The notes below the pieces were generated by a model. That model ran no database searches and was not told the origin of the DNA. It saw only the letters and a program-made list of their open reading frames with translations. Below are positions 24,047-38,200 of a DNA stretch of 64,000 nt, piece by piece. Source of the DNA: Chaenocephalus aceratus (Eukaryota > Chordata > Actinopteri > Perciformes > Channichthyidae); NCBI GenBank assembly GCA_023974075.1, contig CM043791.1:22842662-22906661 (forward strand). Direction: 5' to 3'. Within the stretch, counting starts at the first letter, position 1; every line of letters begins with the position of its first letter. Position numbers and translations under genes: made by a program.

Positions 24047-27000
24047 TCATGGCTGTGGTGCTTCATCAAGATTGTTCCACAATATGAAAGTGAGTGTAAC
24101 GACACTGAGGAGCACGAACAGGTACATGCAGCAGAGCGCCCAGCGGCAGCGGTACAGCCAGAGAGCCAGAGGGTGTTTCTTCCACACAGACGCACACCTG
24201 GAGAGAACAGGCCGTCAGTGTCCGTCCAGAGAATTCCCTCACAGTGGCTTTTAAAACACATGTTGACTTACGTGCTGATGGAAAGCTGTCGGCAAACATT
24301 AGTCTTCTTTTTATCCTTGTCGGCCTTTTTCTTCGATAACGCAGCTTTGCCCTTGTGTCGCTGTCGTAAGGTGTCCAGAGGGGAACTGTAACAAAGACAG
24401 TGACATAACGTTGTTTCAGTTCACTGTGGATAAAATGTTTCAGAGTACAAACACAGCAGAAGAAATATACTCTTTTATTTATTTTGTTTTTAAGTTGTAT
24501 AAGTCTCTTAGTCACAGTTCCCTTCATTCCCAGGCCAACAGAGCATTAAGAGTAAAATCCATAATAAAATGTATTTTAAAAACAATACAAGTGAGTTCAC
24601 ATTGATGATACTAAATGTGATTTAGTATATGCACCATAATGCTATATGGAATATTAAATATATATTTTAATTAATTAATTACAAAATGGTTTTCTTTAAG
24701 ATAGAGCCTCAAAGTTGAGTTAAAAGGAATAGCATCCTTAGTGACATTGTCGCCTATAGTTATTTGCTTTAGTGGTGCATTACCAGGAGAATATGTCATT
24801 TATCAAATTAAATGCAACAAGTAACTGTTGCAGTTTTGTCTGATCAATTCCTACAACTATAATTCTTGATGGTTTGTTTGTGAACTGTCATGATGTTTGA
24901 AATTTAGAGATGTTAGCTTAAAATGATGTTGCAAGTTTGTGACTGAAGCACCAACAAGTCAAACAGCAAATGTCTGTTCTCTCGGTGAGTTGTTTAATTT
25001 GGCAAAAAATGAAATAATTAGCTTGGACTTTCATAAAATCAAGCATTTAATAAAATATTAGAACTTGTAATATTACTCTTGCAAAAGTGCAGGTTTTCTA
25101 ATAGCCTTAAAATGGCAGTTACTTAAGTTTGATTCACATACACTCCTAAAAGAAGAGCAATCTTTTTAGAAAGGAATCATCAAGTGTTGTGATGTTTACT
25201 GCAGGCTCTTCAGTGTGGTGTGACTCTATACTTTTTGCTGTTTGTCTTTCTGGGGGCCAGTTGTTTTGATGGGAGGAGCTCTGGGCTGGGGTTAGGAGGT
25301 GGAGGGAGCTCAGCAGCTGGAGCCTCTGAAGCAGTTTCATCTGGATCCAGGGGCCTGAACAGAAAACAGATGATGGGAAAATCAAACGCTGCCCACATGC
25401 TGATCATGTGTCCCAGATGAAAACATGGATGCTGAGTCTCTACTGTCGGTGACCTGCCATCCACGGAGTATGCGTCGCCGCTGGGGATGGGGGGGCAGCC
25501 GGACTCGAGGCTCAGGCGGGGAAGTGAGCTGAGGAGGAAGGAGTCCCTGCTGAAGGACCTGGTGGCTCGTTTCTTCACGTCTCGTTTTATCTTATCCTGT
25601 ACAGACAAGAGGGTTACACACTCAGGGGCGGTTCTGGGGGGGGGCAACGGGGGCCGGTGCCCCCGTAACACTGATCAGGGACCCCCCTGTGGCCCCCCTC
25701 CAAAAAATAGGTTATAATATTACGATTTATTGGAACTAAATCAAATCAGAGAACCGGATGTACAGCGGAGATTAAACTGTTCATGATCTTTTTAAAAGCA
25801 AATACTGTTTATGTTTTTTTATTAAATTGTCACTTAAAGTTACTAAAACAAATACTATAAATAAAAGAATCTACTGAAACAAATGACTGTAACTTACATT
25901 TACAAAAACAAATACCAATTACTGTATTTTATGTTTATTTTACACAATTACTTTACACTGTCTTTGTCTTTTTAACCCGCTTTTATTGTGCCCCCTCTCA
26001 TGAAATGCACTAGCCCCCCCCCCCCAGTCAAATTGATCTAGAACCACCACTGGACACTCTTCTGGCTCACTGGATGATACCATTTATAAACAGTTCACTA
26101 AAGGAACCTTCTTACCATGGATTGGCTGTGAATTAGTGTTATGCTGACTCTGCGACGATTAATGTTCTGAAATCCCACAAACAAAAGACAGATTAAAGTG
26201 ATGAAAAGGTAAAGGTTCTTGAAAAAAATCGTTTTATAACCAAACAGCTGCATACCGGTTGAGAGATGTTGCCTATGCCGTCACTTTCCTCCAGATCTAA
26301 AACAAAAAAGTCAGTCAAATATATATATTATTCTTCATGATGTCAGAATGAGATGAACACCCGTATACAGAATATGGGGGACCTGGCGATGCTCTGGGGT
26401 CCTTGAGGTTCCTGCAGGGGTTCTGCGGCTGGACGGAGCTCCTGGTCTCCTCCAGCTCCAACACTGTTCTGTCATGGCGTCTCTTCACATTCTCCACATG
26501 AGCCACCATGAGCTCCACTGCTCGGCTCACTCGGGCCTCCTACCAGAGACGCAAAGAATATACAGCTCTGAAAAAAATTAAGAGACCACTGCAACATTAT
26601 CTGTTTCTCTGGTTTGATTATTTTTAGGTATGTGTTTGAGTCAAATGATTTTTACTGAACTGACAACATTTGTCTGTTTGGAATTCAACAGACACTGGAA
26701 TGGAATGGCTGCCATACATGTAGAGATTAAGATTTAGGAAAAATGTGTAGTGGTCTTTACATTTTTTCCATAGATGTATATCATAGGCAAACAAAGATAT
26801 CATTGTGTTCCTATGTGAGAATTATTATTTTTATTTTTGTGTTTTTTGGATTTCAAGTTTGCGGTATTTCTTTGTTGTTGTACCAATTGTGCTTCTTTAA
26901 CTCTTTTAACATATTGGGACCATGTTGGGACAAGACTTTTTAATGTATGTATTTTATCCTTCGGATGTTATATTATTGTATCTAAGAACAGGGAATGATA

Positions 27001-30000
27001 TAAACACTGTTGGTAACTAATTTTCCTGAAAGATTTTCCTTATATAAAGATAAATTGTTTCTTAAATCAGGGATTAAAGTCTAATTTATCAAAGGTTTTA
27101 GAAATATCATAAAAATGGCTGGTGGAATTGCTCATTAACCTGCCACAGTGATGAAACAAATGTATTGAAGTTGCTGTCATATGAAATTGATCTATTAAAA
27201 CAGTTATTCTGAGACCCTTCCCCGCCCCACTGGTTGGAGACCACAGTCTAGTGGGGCCACCTGAGTGTACCTGGTGCACCGCTCCGAGCACCTCTGCTGT
27301 GTTGGAGATGCGCTTCACTGTCCCACCGAGGATATCCAGAGACAGCTCCAGCCTCTGCAGGATCTTACTGCGCTTACTGTCCAGACACAGGCCCTTCAGC
27401 GTCTGAAAACACAGACACACACGTCTGCTCTCTGGTGGGCTCAAACTTAATGGTCCCCTATTATACTGTTTTTCATCAATATATTATAGGTCTCAGATAT
27501 ATACAAAACATGTCTCTGAAGTATTTGGCTCGAAATACCAAACAGATCACCCATTGTAGCATCCCATAAACCCCTCTGCTTCAGCCCTGATTCTCTGGCT
27601 GCATCTCACTTCGGTTAAATGGATTCCTTGCGTCCCTCACTTGCGTCGTTTCCCTGCGACTAGTCCCTCCCACCAGGGAAGCATGGAGAGACGCAAGGAA
27701 ACCACGAGAAGCAGGGAAATTAGTTTTAAGAGCAATGGGACGTCCTTTCCTCCGGAGCGTCACGTGAAGCGACGTCCGTTTGTGATGACTCCGCACAGCT
27801 GATCATCTGACAGCAGCCAGCTCTGTCCCCGTTATTTTCACACACACACCCCCGCCTCTGTTAGTACACATTTACTGACACAAAAATGTGGATCATCTGT
27901 TGTAGACCCAAATCAAATAAGAACTCATTCTCAAAAAAGATAAACGCCATTCTTAAAATGTATAAATGAAAAAAGCGATCATGAAAATGTTTCCAATAAA
28001 TGAATAAAATGATTTTTGACCACTTTGTTGTTCAGATATATCACATATTTGTAACTAAATTATTGAAAAAAAACACGGTATAAACTGAGTTTCATGTGTT
28101 TTCTTCACTCCGCTGGGACACTGCTCTCATGTCAAGAAGCAACAGATCAGTGCATGCGCTGCATCGTCCAATCAGTGAGCGATACACAGTAAGTTTATTT
28201 TTATTTTTTACAATGACGGAAAAATCTGAAAGCAGTCCGTCATTTTGACGGATTAGAACAAACTCAGAACAGCGCCAAAGCTTCCCCGCAGCGAGGCTCC
28301 GGTGTTATGCATGCTCGCCAAAAAGGAAATGATATTGTTTCCAAACCTAACTTTGTCGCACAAATCATTGAAATGTCTGTACGTTTTTTGCTTTACGCTG
28401 CAGGTGTAGTGGGCATGCACAACAAGGCATAACACTGGCGTTAACAGTTCACAGAGCGTGCCCCCCACGTCAGAGTTGTGTACAGACAGACGGGTAATAA
28501 TGGATTTTGACGGACATTTTACGATCCTGTCCGTCAAAATGACGGGCAGCAAAAAAGTCTAGCGCCACCTCTGCTCCCCACACCCCTATATTAGGGGATA
28601 TTTGGTTAAAAAAAGGAGGAGATGCAGGTGATAAGGTGGGCAGCTGTTATCTTGGTTGGTTATTGGCTAATGGTTACACAAGCCAAAAAATCGTTATGAC
28701 ATCATAAAGTGGCCAAAATCTGATCAGCTCATTGACAGGTTTTTATTTAAATGGGTCAGGACAAAAAGAGAGAGAATCTTTTTTCCTGAAACTTTCAGAG
28801 TCTCTTTCCACAGAGGGGACACATGTTTCTGTATAAAAGACATGAAAAAGCGGATTTTGCATAATAGGTGACCTTTAAAGCTTATTTGACTCATCGCCTG
28901 TCTTTTACTGTCTCTTTTCACCTCCACAGTCTCCCGGCCCCGGGTCAGCTCCAGATGGATGTTCTCCTCAGCCAGGTTGCGGGCGTGCTCCTCCGCCTGC
29001 AGCCTCTGCTTCAGGGTGTACTGATCGCAGCTGAAGGCCATGGCGATCTGAGAGAAGGCCGTCTGCACGCAAGAACATCTATTTTACTGCTCAGGTTCGG
29101 ATGTTTAGGTTTTGAGCTGTAGTTTAAATGATAAATAGGTATTAATAATGCTGTTGATGTATTTTAATTTTAAGGGTGTCCATTATCATCTGGCCGGGGA
29201 CAACAGCTGGAAATTAGCAATGATTGCTAAAGCTGCCCAGTTGAACAATGGGGACTGTCCACGACACTATAAACAAATAAACTAAACTAAATTAAGATGT
29301 CAAGAAAAATCATGACCTACACAGACAGAAATACAGTTTAAAATTAAAACATTAAAGGAGAGGTTGACCCTTTTTCAAGTCTTTCCTCAAACAATTGTGA
29401 GTTTCTTAGTGTAATCATTATAGACCTTTAAAACCTAAGGGCCCTTTAAATGTAACGTTTGAATATATTTTTACAGAGGACTGTGGGTTTATAAGAGTGA
29501 AGGAGTAGTATGTGACCTTACCTCCAAATCTTTCTCTGACATATCCACACTGGGGAAGTGGAGTTGAATGAAAAGTCAGATTAAATCAAGTTATTTATAT
29601 ATACTTTGTTAAATATAAATATATCAGAGTCACCTGTTGAGGCCCACGCGCTCTATGATGGACAGCTCGTTCCAGATTGTGATAGCTGGCTCCTCTTTAC
29701 TGCTTTCTGTTGTAAAGACAAGACCCAGTTAAAATGCAGAGCATGACACTGAGTCCTGGAGCTTTGATCAACACTTTGTTACCTTCATCACTGTCATCAC
29801 TGCCCAGCAGCATCATGGGCATGCTGTCACTGTTTGTCTCTGCATCAGGCTGAAAATAGGTGAAACACATTCCCTTTTTTTATTCTATAAGAAGAATCTA
29901 CAAACAATCAGAAATACCCTTTCAGTTAATACATAATAATACATTGTTTACATCATTAATTAATATACTTAGTTGTATTTATTTTGTGAGTGACTCCTTG

Positions 30001-30178
30001 AGACAATCATCTCTGCTTGATAAATATGACATTTGCCTAATAAAATATAAAATTGTTAAGGATAGTCACTAATTGTGCCCTTAATATTCGTAAACATTAC
30101 CCAATCATTGCACAGTGTGAACAGGAGCAGGTAGGAGAGCTGGCAGATTATTTAACTCACCTGAGCGTTCATCCTCAT
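24047..30178 (-). CDS. IRAG1/IRAG2 (MRVI1/LRMP)-family ER tail-anchored protein
   Basis: Exons in transcript order: 30178-30161, 29849-29783, 29706-29634, 29549-29522, 29062-28922, 27402-27271, 26539-26383, 26296-26256, 26166-26116, 25596-25454, 25354-25232, 24385-24272, 24197-24047. All phases agree; 1239 nt, 412 aa if started at 30178. The family sits on the ER and acts on IP3 receptors; IRAG1 is a cGMP-kinase substrate, and LRMP is an ER/nuclear-envelope protein. Diagnostic blocks: WNELSIIERVGL, the coiled coil QIAMAFSCDQYTLKQRL with ARNLAEENIHLEL, ISNTAEVLGAVHQ, then EARVSRAVELMVAHVEN. The C-terminus is basic (KKKADKDKKK), then one membrane segment (MYLFVLLSVVTLTFILW) and a 9-residue tail, NNLDEAPQP. 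The length favours LRMP over MRVI1 (about 900 aa), but I cannot settle it. The start is uncertain: the first exon stays open upstream to an acceptor near 30220, so more exons may exist. Exon 7 uses a weak donor (GTCCCC). Confidence 0.82.
25623..26052. mobile_element. hAT-like non-autonomous element (CAGNGGYGGTTCT termini)
   Basis: Left end CAGGGGCGGTTCTGG and right end (other strand) CAGTGGTGGTTCTAG form 12/15-matching inverted repeats. The flanks tacacact and gacactct agree at 6 of 8 bases, as expected for an old 8-bp hAT target duplication. Inside are G/C-runs ('gtgccccc', 'agcccccccc') and AT-rich DNA. It lies in the IRAG-family gene intron between exons ending at 26116 and starting at 25596. 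Confidence 0.6.
26563..26776. mobile_element. Tc1/mariner-like MITE with TA target site
   Basis: The left terminus CAGCTCTGAAAAAAATTAAG continues agagaccact and is mirrored by agtggtctttac and attttttccatagatg at the right, with TA on both sides (26561-26562, 26777-26778). This is a common fish repeat type. It is 214 bp, has no coding capacity, and is in the intron upstream of IRAG-family exon 7. Confidence 0.65.
27451..28874 (+). mobile_element. TTAA-flanked MITE, family 1, copy d, split by an insert
   Basis: The left terminus TGGTCCCCTATTATAC and right terminus GCATAATAGGTGACCT are flanked by TTAA (27447-27450 and 28875-28878). Alignment by eye to the copies at 9160 and 23439 shows continuity up to about 27597 and again from about 28569, so the middle is foreign. 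It lies in the IRAG-family intron between the exons at 28922 and 27402. Confidence 0.8.
27598..28568. mobile_element. About 970-bp insert nested in MITE copy d
   Basis: Sequence absent from the other three copies of the host MITE, bounded by CTCTG on both sides (27593-27597 and 28569-28573), a possible 5-bp target duplication. It contains inversely repeated 'gtccgtcattttgacgg' and 'ccgtcaaaatgacggg' motifs near 28240 and 28530, and no long reading frame. The type is unknown. Confidence 0.45.
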
Positions 30179-30219
30179 ATCCGCTGCTGTCTGCACAGAT
30201 ATAATACAAATGTCTTCCT

Positions 30220-31447
30220 CTGGTGAAAAAAAAACTATGATTCAAATCCTTCTCACAGTCAACACTGGATTTAAATTGTTGCTGGAAACGCAAATATATT
30301 CTAATAAAGTCCAGTCTGTGTTCGGGTCATTTCTCCTGTCCTGAGAATAGATAATCCTATTAAGAGATCCACAGTCAGAGCAGCCCTCTGCCCCAAGAGG
30401 CTCATGGGTAACCGTGGATCTACCTGTGTTATTATCTAAATGCAGTTCATTTTCCTAGCAATGGATAAAACACAACTCCAAAAGATCACAGGATAATCCC
30501 ACCTAATAAAGAGGCACTGTTTAATGGATTATGTGTTATTGTTTTGTGATTTACCTCATGATTAAATGCCCTTATATATATATATTTACGTCAAAATCCA
30601 TGTGTATAATTTTCCTTATGTATTTTTGTGCTGCGTCTATGGTATTCTAGTAAGAGTAGAATATTCGACCTGCTTTAGGTTTTCCGACCAGCAGGGGTTA
30701 GGGTTTCATGTCCGATTGCTCCAAGAAACATTTTGCGTGTTGTCGAAGTATTACCATTAAGTGCATTTCGAAGCCATACTTTTACTCAAGAAAATAACCA
30801 CAGTAATTTCCCCACTTTGCTTTTATATAAATGAGCATCTGCTGTGGGGAAACTACCATTTTTTTTTATACATCCAGGGTCTGTTGCACTGGCTTCGTCT
30901 GGGCCTCAGGACTTTATACTATATTGACCCCCAAAATAATACTAAGACTTGCTTTGTAGAGATACCATAAACGCATATACCTTAATAATTGAGGCTCTCA
31001 TCAGGCCTCACTGCAATACTACTGAAACACCACATCCAATGTAATACAGTAAAGCCCCATGATTGACTGGTTTTAAGTGACTAAATAAGGCTCAACTTTC
31101 AAAATATTATTTTACCTATTAATTTAAGAGCTACCATATATTTGTTGCATTTTGTTCTAGTGTGATCCAGGTCAGCATTAGTTCAATGTAAATGAACTTT
31201 TCTGACAATAAAACCCAAGTAACCCCATTATGATTTGAATAAAAGTTATTGAAATGATTGACTGAACTATGAACCAAGATAATTACATTTGTCTACAATG
31301 TGAAGCATTTTAAAGTGGTAGTTGAAGTATTTGTGAATATCCAAAACTCATAAATTGAATCTTCCATGTGAATAACACGTAATGCCAAGTTTTTATCCAA
31401 CAAGAAAAACTATCAGAAACGGTCAACTTTGGAGCATCCACATTTTT
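30220..31447. other. Region between the IRAG-family exons and rpl10a
   Basis: Should hold the promoter and possibly untranslated or further 5' exons of the IRAG-family gene (minus strand). I found no convincing coding exon here. One short minus-strand ATG frame near 30408-30300 has no homology I recognise. Confidence 0.4.
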
Positions 31448-31453
31448 TTTATT
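31448..31453 (-). terminator. rpl10a: Poly(A) signal of rpl10a
   Basis: AATAAA on the minus strand, 17 bases past the stop codon (31471), giving the very short 3' UTR usual for ribosomal protein genes. Confidence 0.75.
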
Positions 31454-31470
31454 AATAGAAAAGCCGTCCT

Positions 31471-33803
<2,333 letters not shown>

Positions 33804-33836
33804 TTTTGCGACTCGTCCCTGTCGTCTCGCTGAGAT

Positions 33837-33846
33837 GAAAAGAAAG
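33837..33846 (-). promoter_or_regulatory. rpl10a: Candidate 5' TOP tract of rpl10a
   Basis: The minus strand reads CTTTCTTTTC 34 bases before the ATG, a C followed by pyrimidines. This is the terminal oligopyrimidine start expected for ribosomal protein mRNAs under mTOR control. The upstream sequence is GC-rich with cgtcact and cttcccgct motifs. The exact start base is inferred. Confidence 0.5.
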
Positions 33847-33903
33847 TGTAGCGGGAAGTGACGCAAAATAAAGGCGCCCGTGTGCTGACGTCATCACAAA
33901 AAA

Positions 33904-34934
33904 ATCCTCTGACTAGCATTATTTTAGTGCAAAAACAGTCAATAAATACTACAATTATCCATCTAAAATAAACAACGACTTCGCATTAGAAAAATGTATT
34001 AGTCATTTATTTACTCTTTGTAATTCTTTTTTAAACCTATTTCTTTCTGAATTTAATTAGAATTAGAATTTCATGACAATGTTATAAAGTTTCAGGTCAA
34101 GTTAATTTAAATATAGCATATTATACAGGATTAGTCTCAATGTGCTTTACGAAGTGGATTCCAATCTGTTCCATCTTATTTTGAAATTAAAAAGCTATTG
34201 AATTTCCAGCATCGAAACAAATTGTGTATTGAAATTATGCATCAGAATTGTTTGCCTCTGATTTTTTTTGTTTTAATAATAACAAAAAAATCGTTTCCCA
34301 TAGAAATAGACATTGTATGGTACGGTATTAATAATAGTAAGAAGAAGATGAAGAACAATCAGAATTCCTTTATTTGTCCCGCAACGGGCAAATGTACATT
34401 ATTACACCAGCAGAAGATTAGTGGGGGGGGGGGGGGGGGGGGGTACAGGGACACTTCACCCTATATTGCTCCTGTGGGTATTGTCCTCAATGCTGCATGC
34501 ATGTAAGTCACTTTGGATAAAAGAGCCTCATAAGTAATGTGTAATGTAATTATTGCAGACAAAGTAAAGACTTACATAAAAAAATGTATTAAATAAAACT
34601 AAGAATGCAGCGTTATTAATGATAGAAAAACACAATTAGTAAATAAAACAAATAGATTGGATTTACACCATATTTTAAAAAAAGTAGCAGTGTATTTTTT
34701 AAACTACCAGTGGTTGTGGTGGTCTTACTGTAAGACGAAGAAGAAAAAGCTAATAAAATTCATTCTAAAATGACGATTAATAAAATATTATGGAAAATGT
34801 TTTTTGTTTTTTTTTAGACTTTGTTGATATCTTTCTCGTTTCAAACCGGTGGAATGAGTTGCTTCATTTTCAGGTCACAACCTGTCATGGTTAACATACT
34901 GACAGAAAAGTAGACAAGCTCTTATTCGTATATT
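33904..34934. other. Intergenic between fance and rpl10a, with repeats
   Basis: AT-rich. It contains a G21 run (34423-34443), a short repeat piece with 'cctttatttgtccc', and a fragment of an L2/SINE tail (34498-34552: gtaagtcactttggataaa, then gtgtaatgtaat). No coding exon seen. Confidence 0.6.
34423..34443 (+). repeat. Poly-G run (21 G)
   Basis: An uninterrupted homopolymer of guanines, likely to be length-variable and prone to sequencing error. Confidence 0.9.
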
Positions 34935-34940
34935 TTTATT
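34935..34940 (-). terminator. fance: Poly(A) signal of fance
   Basis: AATAAA on the minus strand only 28 bases beyond the TGA at 34969-34971. Confidence 0.6.
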
Positions 34941-34968
34941 AACAGGCCAGATTAGGTCAGATGAAACC

Positions 34969-35172
34969 TCATGAGTTGGTGATTCTTTTCAAAGCAGCTT
35001 GGAGAGACTTTTTCAGGAAGGTCTCATTTACCATCAGGCAGCTGTGCAGGGACTGTTTGTGCTCAGCTGTCACCTGGAAAACAAATTGATACAGTTGCTA
35101 AAAGATGACATTTCATCCACCGTTCAGTCTTTTTGCATGATACAAATGTACATAATACCTAACAGTGCTCAG

Positions 35173-35230
<58 letters not shown>

Positions 35231-38200
35231 ATAGCAAGGGTCTTTGGCAATGCCTTCTCTGTGTGAGTGTGCGCTTACGTGGGTGTCGTGTTGAGGGGGT
35301 GGGACTTTATATTGCATCTTTGTAGGTAGGTTTTTACTGGTGTGTGTGTGTACTGCACCTTGACAACACAAATCTTCATATTTGGGATAATAAAGTTGGC
35401 ATTGACAAACTTACATAACTGTTATATTTGGTGAGGACTGTTAGCATCATTTTCGCAAACTTCACAGACTTAGTGAATTTAGGACCCTGGCTGACAAGCT
35501 GTCCAGTAAACTGTGTGAACAGTTCTTCACTCAAGTCAAGCTGAAAACAAACGAAAAAAACAGGCAACTCAATAACAAAGAATATTATGACTAAGTTGCA
35601 TTGAAACACTTTAAACATGAATAACAATCATCTTACCCTGGAGTCTAGCAAGCTGTGGATAATGGAGAGCACTGCCTCGCCCCACGTCATTTTAAATGTC
35701 ATTCTGGAGGGTAAAAAGATAAAGTACTGCATCAAGCTTTTATGAATCCGTTATTTTGTTGTGCTCCTTTAACTTGTTACAGCAGTAAATACATCATTGT
35801 GGTGTGTTTTCTTACTGGAGCACCAGCAGCCTGTAATGGGAGTCCAGGCAGCTTTCTACCAGTCTGTTCAGCAGCTCAGCCTGGGGGTTCCCTGAAGACA
35901 AAGCAAAGGAGGAGTAATTCAAGTAAAAGTCATTATGTTGTGGTTCTCTTTTATAACTGATACCGGCACTTAGTTGTCTCTCAACCCTTTCCCCACCGAT
36001 GGTCTTTTCCTCTAGAACTGGTCCAATCAGAGCGTGGCACACGGGTCTGGGGTAGCGGCTGCACAGTGACGTCCCCGCGGTGACGAGACATCGGGAGGCC
36101 GGTTCTGACAGGGACAGGATCTGCAGTCAAATGATATCCTGTCAGTGTCAAAACACGGGGACACACTTTTGCATCCTTTGTACATTCAGAGATGGACCTT
36201 CTGCAGCAGGAGGCTCTTGATGAGGGTTGCTGCCGTGCTGTAGCTGAAGTCGAAAGAGGGAGCCAAAATGCTGCTGCAGAGTTTAGGCAGGGTCTGCTCC
36301 GGTAAGTCTGGAAAACGCAGCATGCTGCACAACAGCTCCACCTGAACGAGACAAGTGTGGGGTTTAGCTCTTTCTACACCAATCAGCAAGCAAAGGTGTT
36401 ATTTTCTTATATTCTTTTTTTATGTTGTTCTAATTTTAGGGAATCTCTGGGACAAGATTTTTTCTCTCAGGATTAATAAAGTTGTATCCCAATTGGTCTC
36501 TAATTTGTTTCTTATATGGCTCTTATATACCTACTACCTCTGTAAAGAATATCTTAAAATTGTTTGAGATTTTGACTCAATTATAATTTCTGACTGTATA
36601 TATTGGTGTTGTGTATACAGTACTTTTGAATACAAATCTAATATGTTCTAGTATAATACACCTGTGTACAATAATGGTGTGGATCAAATATTAAATTAAT
36701 AAATTGCAATTTAACTAGAAGAACATTGTTTCGTTGAGAGGATTTAGAAATAATGGAGAAGATCATTAAAAAAAATGTTTCAGGCCCAAAGCTTTTTCTG
36801 TTGGTTTTTGATCCAGAACAATCAATGTCAAATGATTGATTTCTTTAGTAAGGATCCATTTAATTAGCAGGATAATGTACACAAGTGCCTCCTTATTGCA
36901 CTATGGAGTCCTGTTCACACTGTTGAGTATATGTATTAAAATCTATAATACAAATATTGTGGTATTTACAGCTACAGAAATATTTTTGCAGGGGTAAAAC
37001 ATTAACAATACAAATGTGAAGAACATACTTGGCCTGGGTCACAGTCATTGAGCACTTCAAACATCTCCATGGAGCTCTGGTCCCACTGTAAACACATAAT
37101 TATAAGTATTATAGTAAAACCACATGTCCCTCTCAATCTATAATAACCCTGCTGGCTACAAAAGAAATACATTGATTCTTACCTCTGTCTGACTTTCCAG
37201 TAATTCTTTTATTTGAAGAACAGAGACCTTAGTAAACACAAAAATAGACCAAGTTTAGTTATTCCAACTAGTTACCTGTGTGAAAAAAATATAATGTTCT
37301 TATTAGTACACTGAATTAGATCTCTTTAGAAACTCTTAGCTTTGGAAATATTCACTATGACTACTCGATATGTGATAACAAATGTGATAAATATATAACA
37401 TAATAGCAATAACAATATTACTTTTGATAAATAACAATTATTAAAGTGCACTCAGTTGTCCGTTTCTGCTGCTTTGAGTATACTGTTAATACAAAATATA
37501 TAAAAAAGGCATAATGTTCGGCTATGATTTTCATCTTGTACTGTGCATGTGTTTACAGATTAGTTTAGTTTATTGGTTTAGTTGTCAGGGACCATGTACA
37601 AAAAGAACATACATCTAAGAGAGATAAGATGCTTTGTACCAGATTATAGCAGTTTGCTAATTTCCATCTGCAGTCCCTGGACAAGTGTGGTTAAGAAGTA
37701 ACATTGTTTAAAGGGGTGATATATTTCAGTATACAAGACAGGACAGATAAAGCCTGTATGCATGTGACAGACTCTACCTTTATATGTTCAGGCAGGACAT
37801 CACTTGGACTTTCTGCTGCTGCTGCTGCTGGCGTCCTTTCTTCAGCAGGAGTTTCTGCTGGCGCATCATTTCCTAATCGTCCTGATAGCTCTGTTGTTGC
37901 GCTCTTTTCTTCATCATCTCGACTTTCACTACCACAGACTTCCACCTTTATCCGTTTACTTTCCTGTCCTGTGTCCTCACCATCAGAGTCAAGAGCGAGG
38001 ACGATGCCCTTTCTTTTCCGTTGTGTCCCCAGCTCTGATGACCCAGAGGCCCGCTCACATTCAGATGTTTGACGGCTGAAGCACTTGGCCCATCCTCCAG
38101 TTTCATCAGAACCAACCAAACGCTGTGACAGCTCCTTGAGTCTATGGCCGCAGTGTGGAGTGTAAAGGGGCTCCTCATTGTGGACCTCCAGGTTTCTTTC

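Noticed and set aside
30300..30410. Short minus-strand ATG frame starting MSLLGQRAAL as an upstream exon of the IRAG-family gene
   Set aside because: No homology and no donor that would join the next exon in phase.
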